64,000 bases of DNA from Aliterella atlantica CENA595 (GTDB lineage Bacteria > Cyanobacteriota > Cyanobacteriia > Cyanobacteriales > Chroococcidiopsidaceae), in the NCBI RefSeq assembly GCF_000952155.1, contig NZ_JYON01000002.1:1-64000 (forward strand). The letters are read 5' to 3'. The position numbers and the translations under genes are program-made. Positions 19,415 through 27,186 of the stretch are shown in pieces. How positions within the stretch are numbered: position 1 is the first letter of the stretch; each line of letters begins with the position of its first letter. The notes under the pieces are model-generated. The model did not search any database and had not been told where the DNA came from. It saw nothing but the letters and a program-made list of their open reading frames with translations.

Positions 19415-20125
19415 ATGAAATTAAACTCAACAGTAATTCTGACTTTAATTTTACTAACAGTCATGGTAGGAGCGGGTTATGCAAGTGCCATATTTGCCTA
19501 TGGGGTGGGGCATGAAGCACTCAAAAGCGTAACCAAGCCGGATGCTCGCCCAGCAACAAAAATCAAAGCTAAAAAGCCCACCTCTCAAAAAGACGGAACA
19601 TTAGTATTCTTGAAAGAGCAAGATATAGTTGCTACCGTCAAAGAAAGAATTTCTGGTAAAGGGAAAAAAGCAAGACCCCAAAAGCGCCAATCGCAAGACA
19701 AGCAAAGCAATAAGGACGCAGCAGCACCCAAAACCCAGTTAGTAGCTGCTACCGAACCCCTGCAACCAGGATTTCCAATTAGTAGTAACAAAGATGAAGG
19801 CGTAACCCTAAACGTCCAATCTGCGCGTTATACAGGCGGCGCTTTGCTACTCAAGGTGAATTTTAAAAATGAAGGCGATCGCACTGTCAAGTTCCTCTAT
19901 AGTTTTATGGATGTCACAGACGATCGCGGACGGGTACTCAGCGCTAATACCGAGGGCTTACCAGCAGAAATCCCCCCAGATGGCAAAACTTTTGCAGGTA
20001 CAGTCAGTATTCCCACAGCTTTGCTCGATGATGTAAAAAAGTTGTCGCTAGAACTTACAGATTATCCCGATCAAAAATTGCAGTTGCAAGTAGCCAACGT
20101 TCCCGTCTCATCGCTAGTACGCTAG
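19415..20125 (+). CDS. membrane-anchored protein, unknown
   Basis: Unrecognised 236-residue protein. An N-terminal helix (VILTLILLTVMVGAGYASAI) is followed by a long basic, low-complexity linker rich in Lys, Gln and Ala (residues ~40-110, for example KGKKARPQKRQSQDKQSNKD) and a compact beta-type domain (residues ~125-236, NVQSARYTGGALLLKVNFKN then KFLYSFMDVTDDRGR), which reads like a DUF4352-type Ig-like fold. Probably faces the periplasm or lumen. No motif gives a function. Confidence 0.65.
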   Translation: MKLNSTVILTLILLTVMVGAGYASAIFAYGVGHEALKSVTKPDARPATKIKAKKPTSQKDGTLVFLKEQDIVATVKERISGKGKKARPQKRQSQDKQSNKDAAAPKTQLVAATEPLQPGFPISSNKDEGVTLNVQSARYTGGALLLKVNFKNEGDRTVKFLYSFMDVTDDRGRVLSANTEGLPAEIPPDGKTFAGTVSIPTALLDDVKKLSLELTDYPDQKLQLQVANVPVSSLVR

Positions 20126-20141
20126 ACGAACGCTTCGCTTT

Positions 20142-20173
20142 AATTCGTAATTCGTAATTCGTAATTCGTAATT
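20142..20173. repeat. heptamer tandem repeat AATTCGT
   Basis: Four copies of AATTCGT (20142-20169) plus AATT, directly after the preceding gene. The same heptamer recurs at 38740-38764 and 42891-42908. Confidence 0.9.
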
Positions 20174-20215
20174 AAAGAGGTAGTACGTGAATACTAGGGC
20201 AATAAGCCAACGCAT

Positions 20216-20231
20216 CGGTCGCTAGCGACCG
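20216..20231. promoter_or_regulatory. 16-bp perfect palindrome before the ABC-2 permease
   Basis: CGGTCGCTAGCGACCG is a perfect 16-bp palindrome lying 28 nt before the permease start. It may be a protein-binding site or a dispersed palindromic repeat; there is no direct evidence for either. Confidence 0.35.
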
Positions 20232-20259
20232 TCTGTAATGCGCGAATTATTTTGGTCAA

Positions 20260-21051
20260 ATGGAGAAATTCGTGAATCTGGGCAGAGTTTACGTGATGGC
20301 GACAAATGTGTTTCGGGAAGTCATCCGCGATCGCATTTTGTACATTATCGGCTTTTATGCCCTGCTGATGGTAGTTGTAATGCTGCTACTTCCCCAAATT
20401 GCTGCTACTACAGAAGATAAAATCTTTCTCGATTTTGGTCTTGCTGCTATGAGCATCTTAGGCTTAATTGTGGCTGTATTTGTCGGTACGGGACTTGTCA
20501 GCAAGGAAATTGAAAAACGCACTGTGTTGGTTTTGATTGCTAAACCAATTAGTCGCGCAGAATTTATCGTCGCCAAGCATCTCGGCTTAGTCTCCGTACT
20601 GGCTTTGCTAGTTACGGCAATGACTATTATTTATCTTGCCCTATTGCAGTTTCAAGGTATTGCTTACCCTTTGGGCAGTATTTTACTGGCAGCTTTTTAC
20701 TTGTTTTTACAGCTAAGTCTAATTACTGCTGTTGCTTTAGCTTTAGGTGTGTTTACAAGTTCTGTCTTGGCTACGCTGCTTACTTTTGCTGTTTATTTAC
20801 TGGGCAATTTTAGTCAAGACTTAGTGAATCTCGGTCGGATTAGCAAAAGTCCTGGTTTTGAACGCTTAACTCAAGGCTTATATTTGATTTTACCCGATTT
20901 GTCGCGTTTGGACTTAAAAAATCAGGCTGTGTACGGCGCAGAACTATTACCCGATCCGCTAACTTTACTTGCTAATGCTGGCTACGGCGTATTTTACACA
21001 GTATTATTACTGGCGATCGCGATCTTAGTTTTCCTCCGCCGCGAGTTTTAA
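20260..21051 (+). CDS. ABC-2 type transporter permease
   Basis: A 263-residue membrane protein with six predicted helices, for example IIGFYALLMVVVMLLLPQI, AAMSILGLIVAVFVGTGLVS and the last one AGYGVFYTVLLLAIAILVFL. The segment SKEIEKRTVLVLIAKPISRA is the conserved cytoplasmic coupling region of ABC-2 permeases. The ATPase partner is not adjacent. Substrate unknown. The start at 20260 is the first ATG in a good reading context; a GTG at 20272 is possible. Confidence 0.8.
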   Translation: MEKFVNLGRVYVMATNVFREVIRDRILYIIGFYALLMVVVMLLLPQIAATTEDKIFLDFGLAAMSILGLIVAVFVGTGLVSKEIEKRTVLVLIAKPISRAEFIVAKHLGLVSVLALLVTAMTIIYLALLQFQGIAYPLGSILLAAFYLFLQLSLITAVALALGVFTSSVLATLLTFAVYLLGNFSQDLVNLGRISKSPGFERLTQGLYLILPDLSRLDLKNQAVYGAELLPDPLTLLANAGYGVFYTVLLLAIAILVFLRREF

Positions 21052-21085
21052 ATTGCTCCTTGCTCTTCAATTTGTCTCGTGCTAT

Positions 21086-21108
21086 TTTATAACTTACGTT
21101 CGATATAA
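21086..21108. promoter_or_regulatory. candidate TetR operator, copy 1
   Basis: TTTATAAC, two spacer bases, then ACGTTCGATATAA, 36 nt before the tetR start. The same arrangement (20 of 23 positions) recurs at 23662-23684. This suggests autoregulation by the adjacent TetR protein. Confidence 0.45.
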
Positions 21109-21143
21109 AAAGCACGTATTGCTTTAAGCGTGACTGCCCGTAT

Positions 21144-21716
21144 ATGCCCAAGATTGTTGACCGAGACAAGTACCGTCAAGAACTACTGATGAAAAGTTTT
21201 GACTTATTTGCTCAGAAAGGATATAGCTCAATTACCATGCGTCAATTGGCGCAGGAAATAGGAGTTTCTACAGGAACTCTGTATCACTATTTTCCTAGCA
21301 AGGAAGCTTTATTTTTACAGTTAAGCGCCGAGTTAGAGCGCCAGAACGTAATGAATTTTCTGGCAGAGGCAGGAAATCCACCAACTTTAAAAGAGCGGAT
21401 TGAAAGCTTGTTTCAATTTGTTGCCAAACACGAAGACCATATAGGGAAACAAACTCTGCTGTGGATTGAGTTTAACCAACACCAAGATTGGTCTAATAGT
21501 GGCATCAAAGAAAAGCTGCAGGAATTAGACGAGCAGACTATTTCAGAGCTTGCTAAGTATATGCAAATTACCGATCGCGCGATCGTCGATTTTGTTTTTA
21601 ACTTGCTTTATGGCTTAATATTGCGGCGGTTGTTTGGCGAAGAAACTATTTCTTACAGCCAACAAGGAGCTTTAGTAGGCAAGATGTTAGCACATCATCT
21701 GGGAGAGGACACATGA
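21144..21716 (+). CDS. TetR/AcrR family regulator
   Basis: A 190-residue repressor with an N-terminal TetR HTH: ELLMKSFDLFAQKGYSSITM then RQLAQEIGVSTGTLYHYFPS. The C-terminal helical domain would bind an unknown ligand. Its stop overlaps the start of the DevB-like gene (ATGA at 21713-21716), so the two are translationally coupled and the regulator very likely controls the export genes that follow. Repeated motif copies before this gene and before the DUF2834 gene may be its operators. Confidence 0.92.
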   Translation: MPKIVDRDKYRQELLMKSFDLFAQKGYSSITMRQLAQEIGVSTGTLYHYFPSKEALFLQLSAELERQNVMNFLAEAGNPPTLKERIESLFQFVAKHEDHIGKQTLLWIEFNQHQDWSNSGIKEKLQELDEQTISELAKYMQITDRAIVDFVFNLLYGLILRRLFGEETISYSQQGALVGKMLAHHLGEDT

Positions 21717-22888
21717 AAGCCGTACTTCCTAAAACCTTAAATAGACGCTTGGTTGGCTTAGTTTTAGCAGCTATAGGAGCTACAAGTGCGATCGCTTACT
21801 ATGGCATTTCTCAGTCAGGATTATTAACTCAACCTGCTACTGAGCCTGTAGCAACGCCTCCTCCAGTCAAGAAAGTAACCGCGTTAGGGAGATTAGAACC
21901 AGAAGCAGAAATAATTAGTTTGGCTGCACCTGTAGATTTAGATGGCGATCGCCTAGCGCAATTATTAGTTGCAGAAGGTGACATAGTCAAACAAGGGCAA
22001 GTAGTAGCAATTTTAGATGCTCAAGGTCGCTTGCAAGATGAACTATTACAAGCGCAAGAACAAGTAAAGAATGCCAGGGCAAAACTCAATCAAGTTAAAG
22101 CTGGGGCAAAATCTGGAGAAATTCAAGCGCAACAGGCAACAATCGTCCAATTAGAGGCAGAATTAAGCGGTAGCAGGGAAACTCAAAATGCTACAATTGC
22201 CCGTTGGCAATCGGAAGTTCGTACTGCCCAAGCTGAGTATAACCGTTTTGTGCAGTTGTATAGACAAGGAGCGATCGCCGCGTCTAACCTAGATACTAAG
22301 CGCCTAGCAGCAGAAACAGCCGCAGCGCAATTGCAAGAAGCACTTGCAGCTAAAAACCGCAATTTAGATAGCTTGCAAGCCCAAATTAACGCCGCTAAAG
22401 CAACATTAAATCGGATAGCCGAAGTGCGCCCAGTAGACGTTGAGACAGCGCAAACAGAAGTAGATAGTGCGATCGCATCTGTCAAACGCGCTCAAACATC
22501 ATTAGATCGAGCTTATATCCGCGCACCGATAGCAGGGCAAATTCTCAAGATCCATACCAGACCTGGAGAAAAACTGAGCGATGACGGTATTGTTGATATG
22601 GGCAAAACCGATCGCATGATTGCAGTAGCAGAAGTTTATCAAACTGATATTGGTAAAGTTCAAGTCGGACAGCAAGCGATAATCACCAGTCAAGCCTTTG
22701 ATGGGGAAATTAAAGGGAAAGTGGCGCAAATTGGAATGCAAGTAGAGCGCCAAAAAGTATTTAGCAACCAACCAGGGGAAAACCTAGATCGCCGCGTAGT
22801 TGAAGTAAAAATTCTCCTCAACCCTGAAGGTAGTAAGAAAGTTGCAGGTTTGACTAATTTGCAAGTACAAACAGCTATTAATCTTTAG
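21713..22888 (+). CDS. DevB-type HlyD membrane fusion protein
   Basis: Periplasmic adaptor of an ABC exporter. It has an N-terminal membrane helix (LVGLVLAAIGATSAIAYYGI), a biotinyl-lipoyl half-motif (LLVAEGDIVKQGQVVAILDA), a long coiled coil (residues ~95-250), and the second lipoyl/beta-barrel part (AYIRAPIAGQILKIHTRPGE). The sequence VTALGRLEPEAEIISLAAP is typical of DevB from cyanobacteria, which works with permease DevC and ATPase DevA (in Anabaena for heterocyst glycolipid export). A DevC-like permease follows 2 kb later, but no DevA. Confidence 0.88.
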   Translation: MKAVLPKTLNRRLVGLVLAAIGATSAIAYYGISQSGLLTQPATEPVATPPPVKKVTALGRLEPEAEIISLAAPVDLDGDRLAQLLVAEGDIVKQGQVVAILDAQGRLQDELLQAQEQVKNARAKLNQVKAGAKSGEIQAQQATIVQLEAELSGSRETQNATIARWQSEVRTAQAEYNRFVQLYRQGAIAASNLDTKRLAAETAAAQLQEALAAKNRNLDSLQAQINAAKATLNRIAEVRPVDVETAQTEVDSAIASVKRAQTSLDRAYIRAPIAGQILKIHTRPGEKLSDDGIVDMGKTDRMIAVAEVYQTDIGKVQVGQQAIITSQAFDGEIKGKVAQIGMQVERQKVFSNQPGENLDRRVVEVKILLNPEGSKKVAGLTNLQVQTAINL

Positions 22889-22927
22889 TTTCTGAACGTA
22901 CATTCTGCGTATTGGGAGGAAGACAAC

Positions 22928-23620
22928 GTGATTCAAGCAACAATCCAAGAACAAATAGCTTACTACAAAGCTAGAGCTAAAGAATATGATGAGTGGTTTT
23001 ATCGGATTGGACGTTACGATCGCGGTGCAGAAATAAATCAGCGTTGGTTTGATGAAACTGCTGCACTCAAAAATGTGGTTCAGCAAGTAGGAACTGTTGA
23101 TTCGGTATTAGAGTTAGCTTGTGGTACTGGAATATGGACGCAAGAACTAGCAAAGATTGGTAAGCGAATTACAGCGATAGATGCTTCCCTAGAAATGATT
23201 GAAATTAATCATCATAAACTAAATAATCCCCATGTGGAATATAAGCAGCTAGATTTATTTTCCTGGAAACCGGACAAACAATACGATTTAGTTTTCTTTT
23301 CTTTTTGGCTGTCTCACATCCCGCCGACAAAAGTTGCCGAATTTTTGAGTAAGGTTTATGACTCAGTTTTACCAGGCGGTAAAGTTCTGATTATCGATTC
23401 TTACTTTGAAATAACCTCCTCAGCTAAAGATCATCTGCTGCAAGACAAAAACGAAATTTATCAAAAGCGCAAGCTTAATGACGAGCGAGAATTTCAAATA
23501 TTCAAAATTTACTATCAGCCTGATGATTTGACAAATAAACTAACTCAAGCTGGGTTCCAAGCAGAAGCAAAGCTTACAAATACTTATTTTGTTTACGCTC
23601 AAGGAGTGAAAGTTCAATAG
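22928..23620 (+). CDS. class I SAM-dependent methyltransferase
   Basis: A 230-residue methyltransferase. The SAM-binding motif I is SVLELACGTGIWTQELAKIG (residues ~58-77); the acidic end of beta 2 is ITAIDASLEMIEI; and the motif post II region is YDLVFFSFWLSHIPPTKVAE. The start is GTG, preceded by TTGGGAGGA at good spacing. It may act on a small molecule exported by the surrounding DevB/DevC proteins, but this is inference. It begins 39 nt after the DevB-like gene. Confidence 0.88.
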   Translation: MIQATIQEQIAYYKARAKEYDEWFYRIGRYDRGAEINQRWFDETAALKNVVQQVGTVDSVLELACGTGIWTQELAKIGKRITAIDASLEMIEINHHKLNNPHVEYKQLDLFSWKPDKQYDLVFFSFWLSHIPPTKVAEFLSKVYDSVLPGGKVLIIDSYFEITSSAKDHLLQDKNEIYQKRKLNDEREFQIFKIYYQPDDLTNKLTQAGFQAEAKLTNTYFVYAQGVKVQ

Positions 23621-23661
23621 CTTTGGCAGAAATTAATCGATTACAGTTTTTTACTTGTTAA

Positions 23662-23684
23662 TTTATAACGAACGTTTGATATAA
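23662..23684. promoter_or_regulatory. candidate TetR operator, copy 2
   Basis: TTTATAAC, two spacer bases, then ACGTTTGATATAA, ending 10 nt before the DUF2834 start. Near-copy of the element before tetR at 21086-21108. Suggests an internal start point in the gene run under the same control. Confidence 0.45.
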
Positions 23685-23694
23685 GGAAAACTTC

Positions 23695-24027
23695 ATGCTG
23701 CAAATTACATACTTAACTCTTTGCATTCTAGGAATTATTCTGCCTTATTCCCAATTTGTACCGTTTTTAGTAGAACATGGGTTAAACATACAACTATTTG
23801 TTGAACAGTTATTTGCTAATCGTGTTTCTAGCTTTTTCGGCATGGATTTAATTATTTCATCTCTAGTTTTTTGGGTTTTTGTATCTTGGGAAGGTTCGCG
23901 GCTGGAAATGAAAAATTTATGGGTTTATGTAGTTAGTAACTTGCTAGTTGGCGTTTCACTTGGATTACCTCTATTTCTGCTCATGAGACAGCGCAAGCTA
24001 GGAGAAAGCGATCGCACATACATCTAA
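23695..24027 (+). CDS. DUF2834-like small membrane protein
   Basis: A 110-residue protein with three predicted helices: YLTLCILGIILPYSQFVPFL, DLIISSLVFWVFVSWEGSR and YVVSNLLVGVSLGLPLFLLM. The pattern PYSQFxPF and WVYVVSNLLVGVSLGLPLFL matches DUF2834 proteins, whose function is unknown. An AAGGAAAAC stretch precedes the ATG. It belongs to the TetR-led run. Confidence 0.75.
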   Translation: MLQITYLTLCILGIILPYSQFVPFLVEHGLNIQLFVEQLFANRVSSFFGMDLIISSLVFWVFVSWEGSRLEMKNLWVYVVSNLLVGVSLGLPLFLLMRQRKLGESDRTYI

Positions 24028-24046
24028 ATTTATTTAACAATAAAGT

Positions 24047-24244
24047 ATGCTAGGCAAAACATCTGTTTGGTTGCGCTTATTTCGCCGCAAAACTTATCCT
24101 TGGACTATTTTAGCGCTCGCTGCTTGTAAAGTCATTTACTTGTGTGGAACCCAACAAGATAAAGAGAAAATTCGTTTGATGGTGGCTCTAGCAAAGATTG
24201 ATTTTGTCAAATTTTATGCTTTTATCAACGATCTACTGTGGTAA
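24047..24244 (+). CDS. small basic protein, unknown
   Basis: A 65-residue frame beginning MLGKTSVWLRLFRRK and ending FYAFINDLLW, fitted tightly between two same-strand genes (19 nt after one and 6 nt before the next). The middle (WTILALAACKVIYLC) could be a membrane helix. No family recognised. The tight packing argues that it is real; the short length leaves doubt. Confidence 0.5.
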   Translation: MLGKTSVWLRLFRRKTYPWTILALAACKVIYLCGTQQDKEKIRLMVALAKIDFVKFYAFINDLLW

Positions 24245-24250
24245 ATAAAA

Positions 24251-24874
24251 ATGAGTACAGAAGTTGTTTGTTTAGAAATATCTCAGATTGACGCAGCCAG
24301 TGAAACACTCGCTCATGCCTTCAATAACGACCCAACTTTTCGTTATTTTACCCCCGAACAAGAACAAGCAAGAATCAATGCAATTAAGTTACTCGCTAAA
24401 ACGGCATTACGTTACAGCCAGCCATATAATCATGTTTATACAACAACAAATGAGTTAAAAGGCGTAGCAGTCTGGATACCTCCAGGTGAATATCCGCTTA
24501 ACGACTTGCGCTTAGTGCAATTAGGTTTATATGCTTTACCTTTCAAACTGCGTTTGAGTAGAATCAGGCAATTAATATCGCTATTTTTGACGATTGAAAA
24601 ACATCATAAGCAAGACTTATCTCAGCCTCATTGGTATTTATTTATGCTGGGTGTTTCTCCCACCTATCAAAGCCAGGGGATAGGAAGTTTATTGCTGCAA
24701 CCAATTCTTAACCAGGCAGATAGAGAAAGATTGCCTTGCTACTTAGAAACTTCTACCGAAGGCGGGGTTCGCTTCTATCAAAGACTTGGTTTTGAAGTCG
24801 TGCGAATAGGTAGTTTACCAGAAGCTAACCTTAAATTTTGGACAATGATGCGCTCGCCACAACAGGAAAAGTAA
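24251..24874 (+). CDS. GNAT family N-acetyltransferase
   Basis: A 207-residue acetyltransferase. The acetyl-CoA pyrophosphate loop is in SPTYQSQGIGSLLLQPIL (Q-x-x-G-I-G), followed by the conserved CYLETSTEGGVRFYQRLGFE. Members of this kind acetylate small amines. It lies in the run between the DevB-like and DevC-like genes (2 nt before the DevC start codon), so it may modify the exported compound; that is inference. Confidence 0.85.
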   Translation: MSTEVVCLEISQIDAASETLAHAFNNDPTFRYFTPEQEQARINAIKLLAKTALRYSQPYNHVYTTTNELKGVAVWIPPGEYPLNDLRLVQLGLYALPFKLRLSRIRQLISLFLTIEKHHKQDLSQPHWYLFMLGVSPTYQSQGIGSLLLQPILNQADRERLPCYLETSTEGGVRFYQRLGFEVVRIGSLPEANLKFWTMMRSPQQEK

Positions 24875-24876
24875 TT

Positions 24877-26034
24877 ATGTTTCGTAAAACTCCTTTAGCA
24901 TGGTTGCAAGTAACTAGAGAGAAAACCCGTCTAGCTGTAGCTATAGCTGGAATAGCTTTCGCCGATTTGCTGATATTTATTCAAATGGGGTTTGAAGGTG
25001 CTTTGTATGATTCTGCTGTAAAACCCCATCGCAGCTTACAAGCAGATTTGGTGTTGATTAATCCCCAATTTCAGACTTTATTTTCAGTCAAAAGCTTTTC
25101 TAGAGAGCGATTGTACCAAACGTTGAGTTATGAAGGGGTTAATAGCGTTAGTCCCTTGTATATTGCTACTGGACAATGGCAAAATCCTGAAACTCGCATT
25201 AGCCGCGCTATTTTAGTCTGGGGAGTAGATCCAGCAAGTCCTGTTTTCAAGTTTCCTGAAGTAAACCAGAACTTAGACCAACTAAAGCTATTAAATCAGG
25301 TTTTATACGATCGCGCAGGTCGTCCTGAGTACGGTAATATTAGCGATCGCTTTAAACAAACAGGTACAGTAGAAACGGAACTAAATGACAAAATTATCAG
25401 CGTCAAAGGCTTATTTACTAATGGATCTTCCTTTGCTGCTGATGGTAATGTAATTACTAGCGATTCCACCTTTTTGCAACTATTTCCCGATCGCCAACCA
25501 GACCAAATTGAAGTTGGGTTAATTGACTTAAAACCAGGAGTAGATGTAGAACAAGTGCGATCGCAGCTTGCCGCAAATTTACCCAAAGATGTGAGAGTAT
25601 TAACTCCTGAAGGTTTTGCTGAAGTTGAAAAAAATTATTGGGCAAGCGGTACGGGTATTGGCTTTATATTTGGTTTGGGTGTAGGAGTAGGGTTTATCGT
25701 CGGGATAGTGATTGTCTATCAGATCCTTTATTCGGATGTCTCCGACCACTTGCCAGAATATGCCACATTAAAGGCAATGGGTTATACAAATCTGTATCTA
25801 CTAGGAGTTTTGACCCAAGAAGCACTGATACTAGCAATATCAGGTTTTATTCCCGCGTTTATTCTTTCCTTCGGATTGTATCAAGTTACTTATGCCGCTA
25901 CGCTTTTACCTGTGGCGATGACTATAGAACGAGCCATAACAGTATTGTTGCTAACTATTGTTATGTGTAGCGTATCAGGAGCGATCGCCATGCGGAAATT
26001 AAGTTCTGCCGATCCTGCTGATGTTTTTTCGTAG
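24877..26034 (+). CDS. DevC-type ABC transporter permease
   Basis: A MacB/FtsX-type permease of the DevC family, 385 residues, starting MFRKTPLAWLQVTREKTRL. An N-terminal helix (AVAIAGIAFADLLIFIQMGF) is followed by a large extracytoplasmic domain (residues ~45-260) and three C-terminal helices (GFIFGLGVGVGFIVGIVIVY, LYLLGVLTQEALILAISGF, AITVLLLTIVMCSVSGAIAM). It pairs with the DevB-like adaptor upstream. The ATPase DevA, normally the next gene, is absent here. Confidence 0.9.
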   Translation: MFRKTPLAWLQVTREKTRLAVAIAGIAFADLLIFIQMGFEGALYDSAVKPHRSLQADLVLINPQFQTLFSVKSFSRERLYQTLSYEGVNSVSPLYIATGQWQNPETRISRAILVWGVDPASPVFKFPEVNQNLDQLKLLNQVLYDRAGRPEYGNISDRFKQTGTVETELNDKIISVKGLFTNGSSFAADGNVITSDSTFLQLFPDRQPDQIEVGLIDLKPGVDVEQVRSQLAANLPKDVRVLTPEGFAEVEKNYWASGTGIGFIFGLGVGVGFIVGIVIVYQILYSDVSDHLPEYATLKAMGYTNLYLLGVLTQEALILAISGFIPAFILSFGLYQVTYAATLLPVAMTIERAITVLLLTIVMCSVSGAIAMRKLSSADPADVFS

Positions 26035-26035
26035 T

Positions 26036-26407
26036 ATGACTAAAGCAACGCTAACTCAAGAACGCTTTCAACAAAACGATATCCCCACGCGGTTAAGCCA
26101 CTTGTCAGCACACTTAGCTCAAATTCAATTCCTTGCTACCAATGCAAAGGACGAAGACAAAATTATTAGTCTTATGTGCGAAAGTAGGTATTATATCGAA
26201 TGGACTGTACCACAGCTTGTAGATATTAACGTTGATAGTGCAGCATTACTTGTCGATTTGGGGCGTACTTTGACTCGTTGGCTATTTAACTGGGAAACAA
26301 TTTGGACTGACTCAAAAGTAAGATGTGAGATTGCCCAAATTGCTAAACAGGCACTAGAACATATCCGAGAGATGTCAAAAGATTCTGAAATAAACTCTCA
26401 TTTCTGA
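26036..26407 (+). CDS. small helical protein, unknown
   Basis: A 123-residue helical protein starting MTKATLTQERFQQ, one base after the DevC stop, where DevA would be expected. Central part: IISLMCESRYYIEWTVPQLV then DLGRTLTRWLFNWETIW. No membrane helix, no P-loop; not an ATPase. No family recognised. The coupling to devC indicates cotranscription. An in-frame ATG 15 nt earlier overlaps devC and is less likely. Confidence 0.6.
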   Translation: MTKATLTQERFQQNDIPTRLSHLSAHLAQIQFLATNAKDEDKIISLMCESRYYIEWTVPQLVDINVDSAALLVDLGRTLTRWLFNWETIWTDSKVRCEIAQIAKQALEHIREMSKDSEINSHF

Positions 26408-26475
26408 CTTTGTGGGGAAGCTAGATATTAAAATCCCAGCTAAATTAACCTTAATTTCTCATCTCAAGATTTATT

Positions 26476-27186
26476 ATGGGTCAAATTTGGTTGTGGATTG
26501 GTGTCATTAGCATGGCGCTGGGTTCGGTTTTTTTTGGTGTTGGCGCACACAATGCTAAAAATGAGCGATGGAGAATACTATTTACGCTTAACTTTTTTAT
26601 TTGCGCGATCGCTGCTGGGCTATATTTATCAATGGCGTTAGGACAAGGTAGAAGCGTCATTGAAGGTCGTCCGACTGTATGGGTAAGATACATTACTTGG
26701 TTTTTATCAACGCCCTTATTATTACTTGACTTAACATTTTTGGGTAAAACCAGTTTGCCAATTACAGCTAGCCTAATCGGCGCAAATGCATACATGATTG
26801 TAACTGGCTTTGTCGCAACTATTTCTGCAGATCGAACGATAGGGCATATTTGGTATGTAGTTAGCTGCTTTGCTTTTCTGGCTACTGTTTACCTATTGGT
26901 GAATCAATACCGCAAGGAAGCCGAACGCAAACATCCTAGAAGCAAAAAAGTATTTCGCAAGTTGTTAGCAGTTCATTTGGTATTGTGGACTCTTTACCCG
27001 ATTGTTTGGCTGTTGGGTAACACTGGCTTAAATGCTATTAATCAAGGTGTAGAAACAATGTTTTATACTTTGTTGGATATTACTTCTAAAGTCGGCTTTG
27101 GCTTTTTGTCCTTAAATTCCATGCATAATTTAGAACAAGCTGGGGAAGTGCAGCCAGTGCAAGGATACGAATCTTCGGCTATTTAA
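26476..27186 (+). CDS. halorhodopsin-type light-driven anion pump (TSD motif)
   Basis: A microbial rhodopsin of 236 residues with seven helices. The retinal Schiff-base lysine is Lys205 in DITSKVGFG, with the counter-ion region Asp201. In helix C the motif RYITWFLSTPLLLLD places Thr74, Ser78 and Asp85 at the positions of bacteriorhodopsin D85, T89 and D96, giving the TSD motif of cyanobacterial halorhodopsins such as those of Mastigocladopsis repens and Synechocystis, which pump chloride or sulfate inward. The N-terminus MGQIWLWIGVISMALGSVFF is also close to that group. It follows the TetR/DevBC run by 68 nt. No retinal-forming oxygenase is nearby. Confidence 0.93.
   Translation: MGQIWLWIGVISMALGSVFFGVGAHNAKNERWRILFTLNFFICAIAAGLYLSMALGQGRSVIEGRPTVWVRYITWFLSTPLLLLDLTFLGKTSLPITASLIGANAYMIVTGFVATISADRTIGHIWYVVSCFAFLATVYLLVNQYRKEAERKHPRSKKVFRKLLAVHLVLWTLYPIVWLLGNTGLNAINQGVETMFYTLLDITSKVGFGFLSLNSMHNLEQAGEVQPVQGYESSAI

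Noticed and set aside
26036..26407. DevA ATPase in the slot after devC
   Set aside because: The protein is 123 residues with no Walker A or signature motif, so it cannot be the ATPase.
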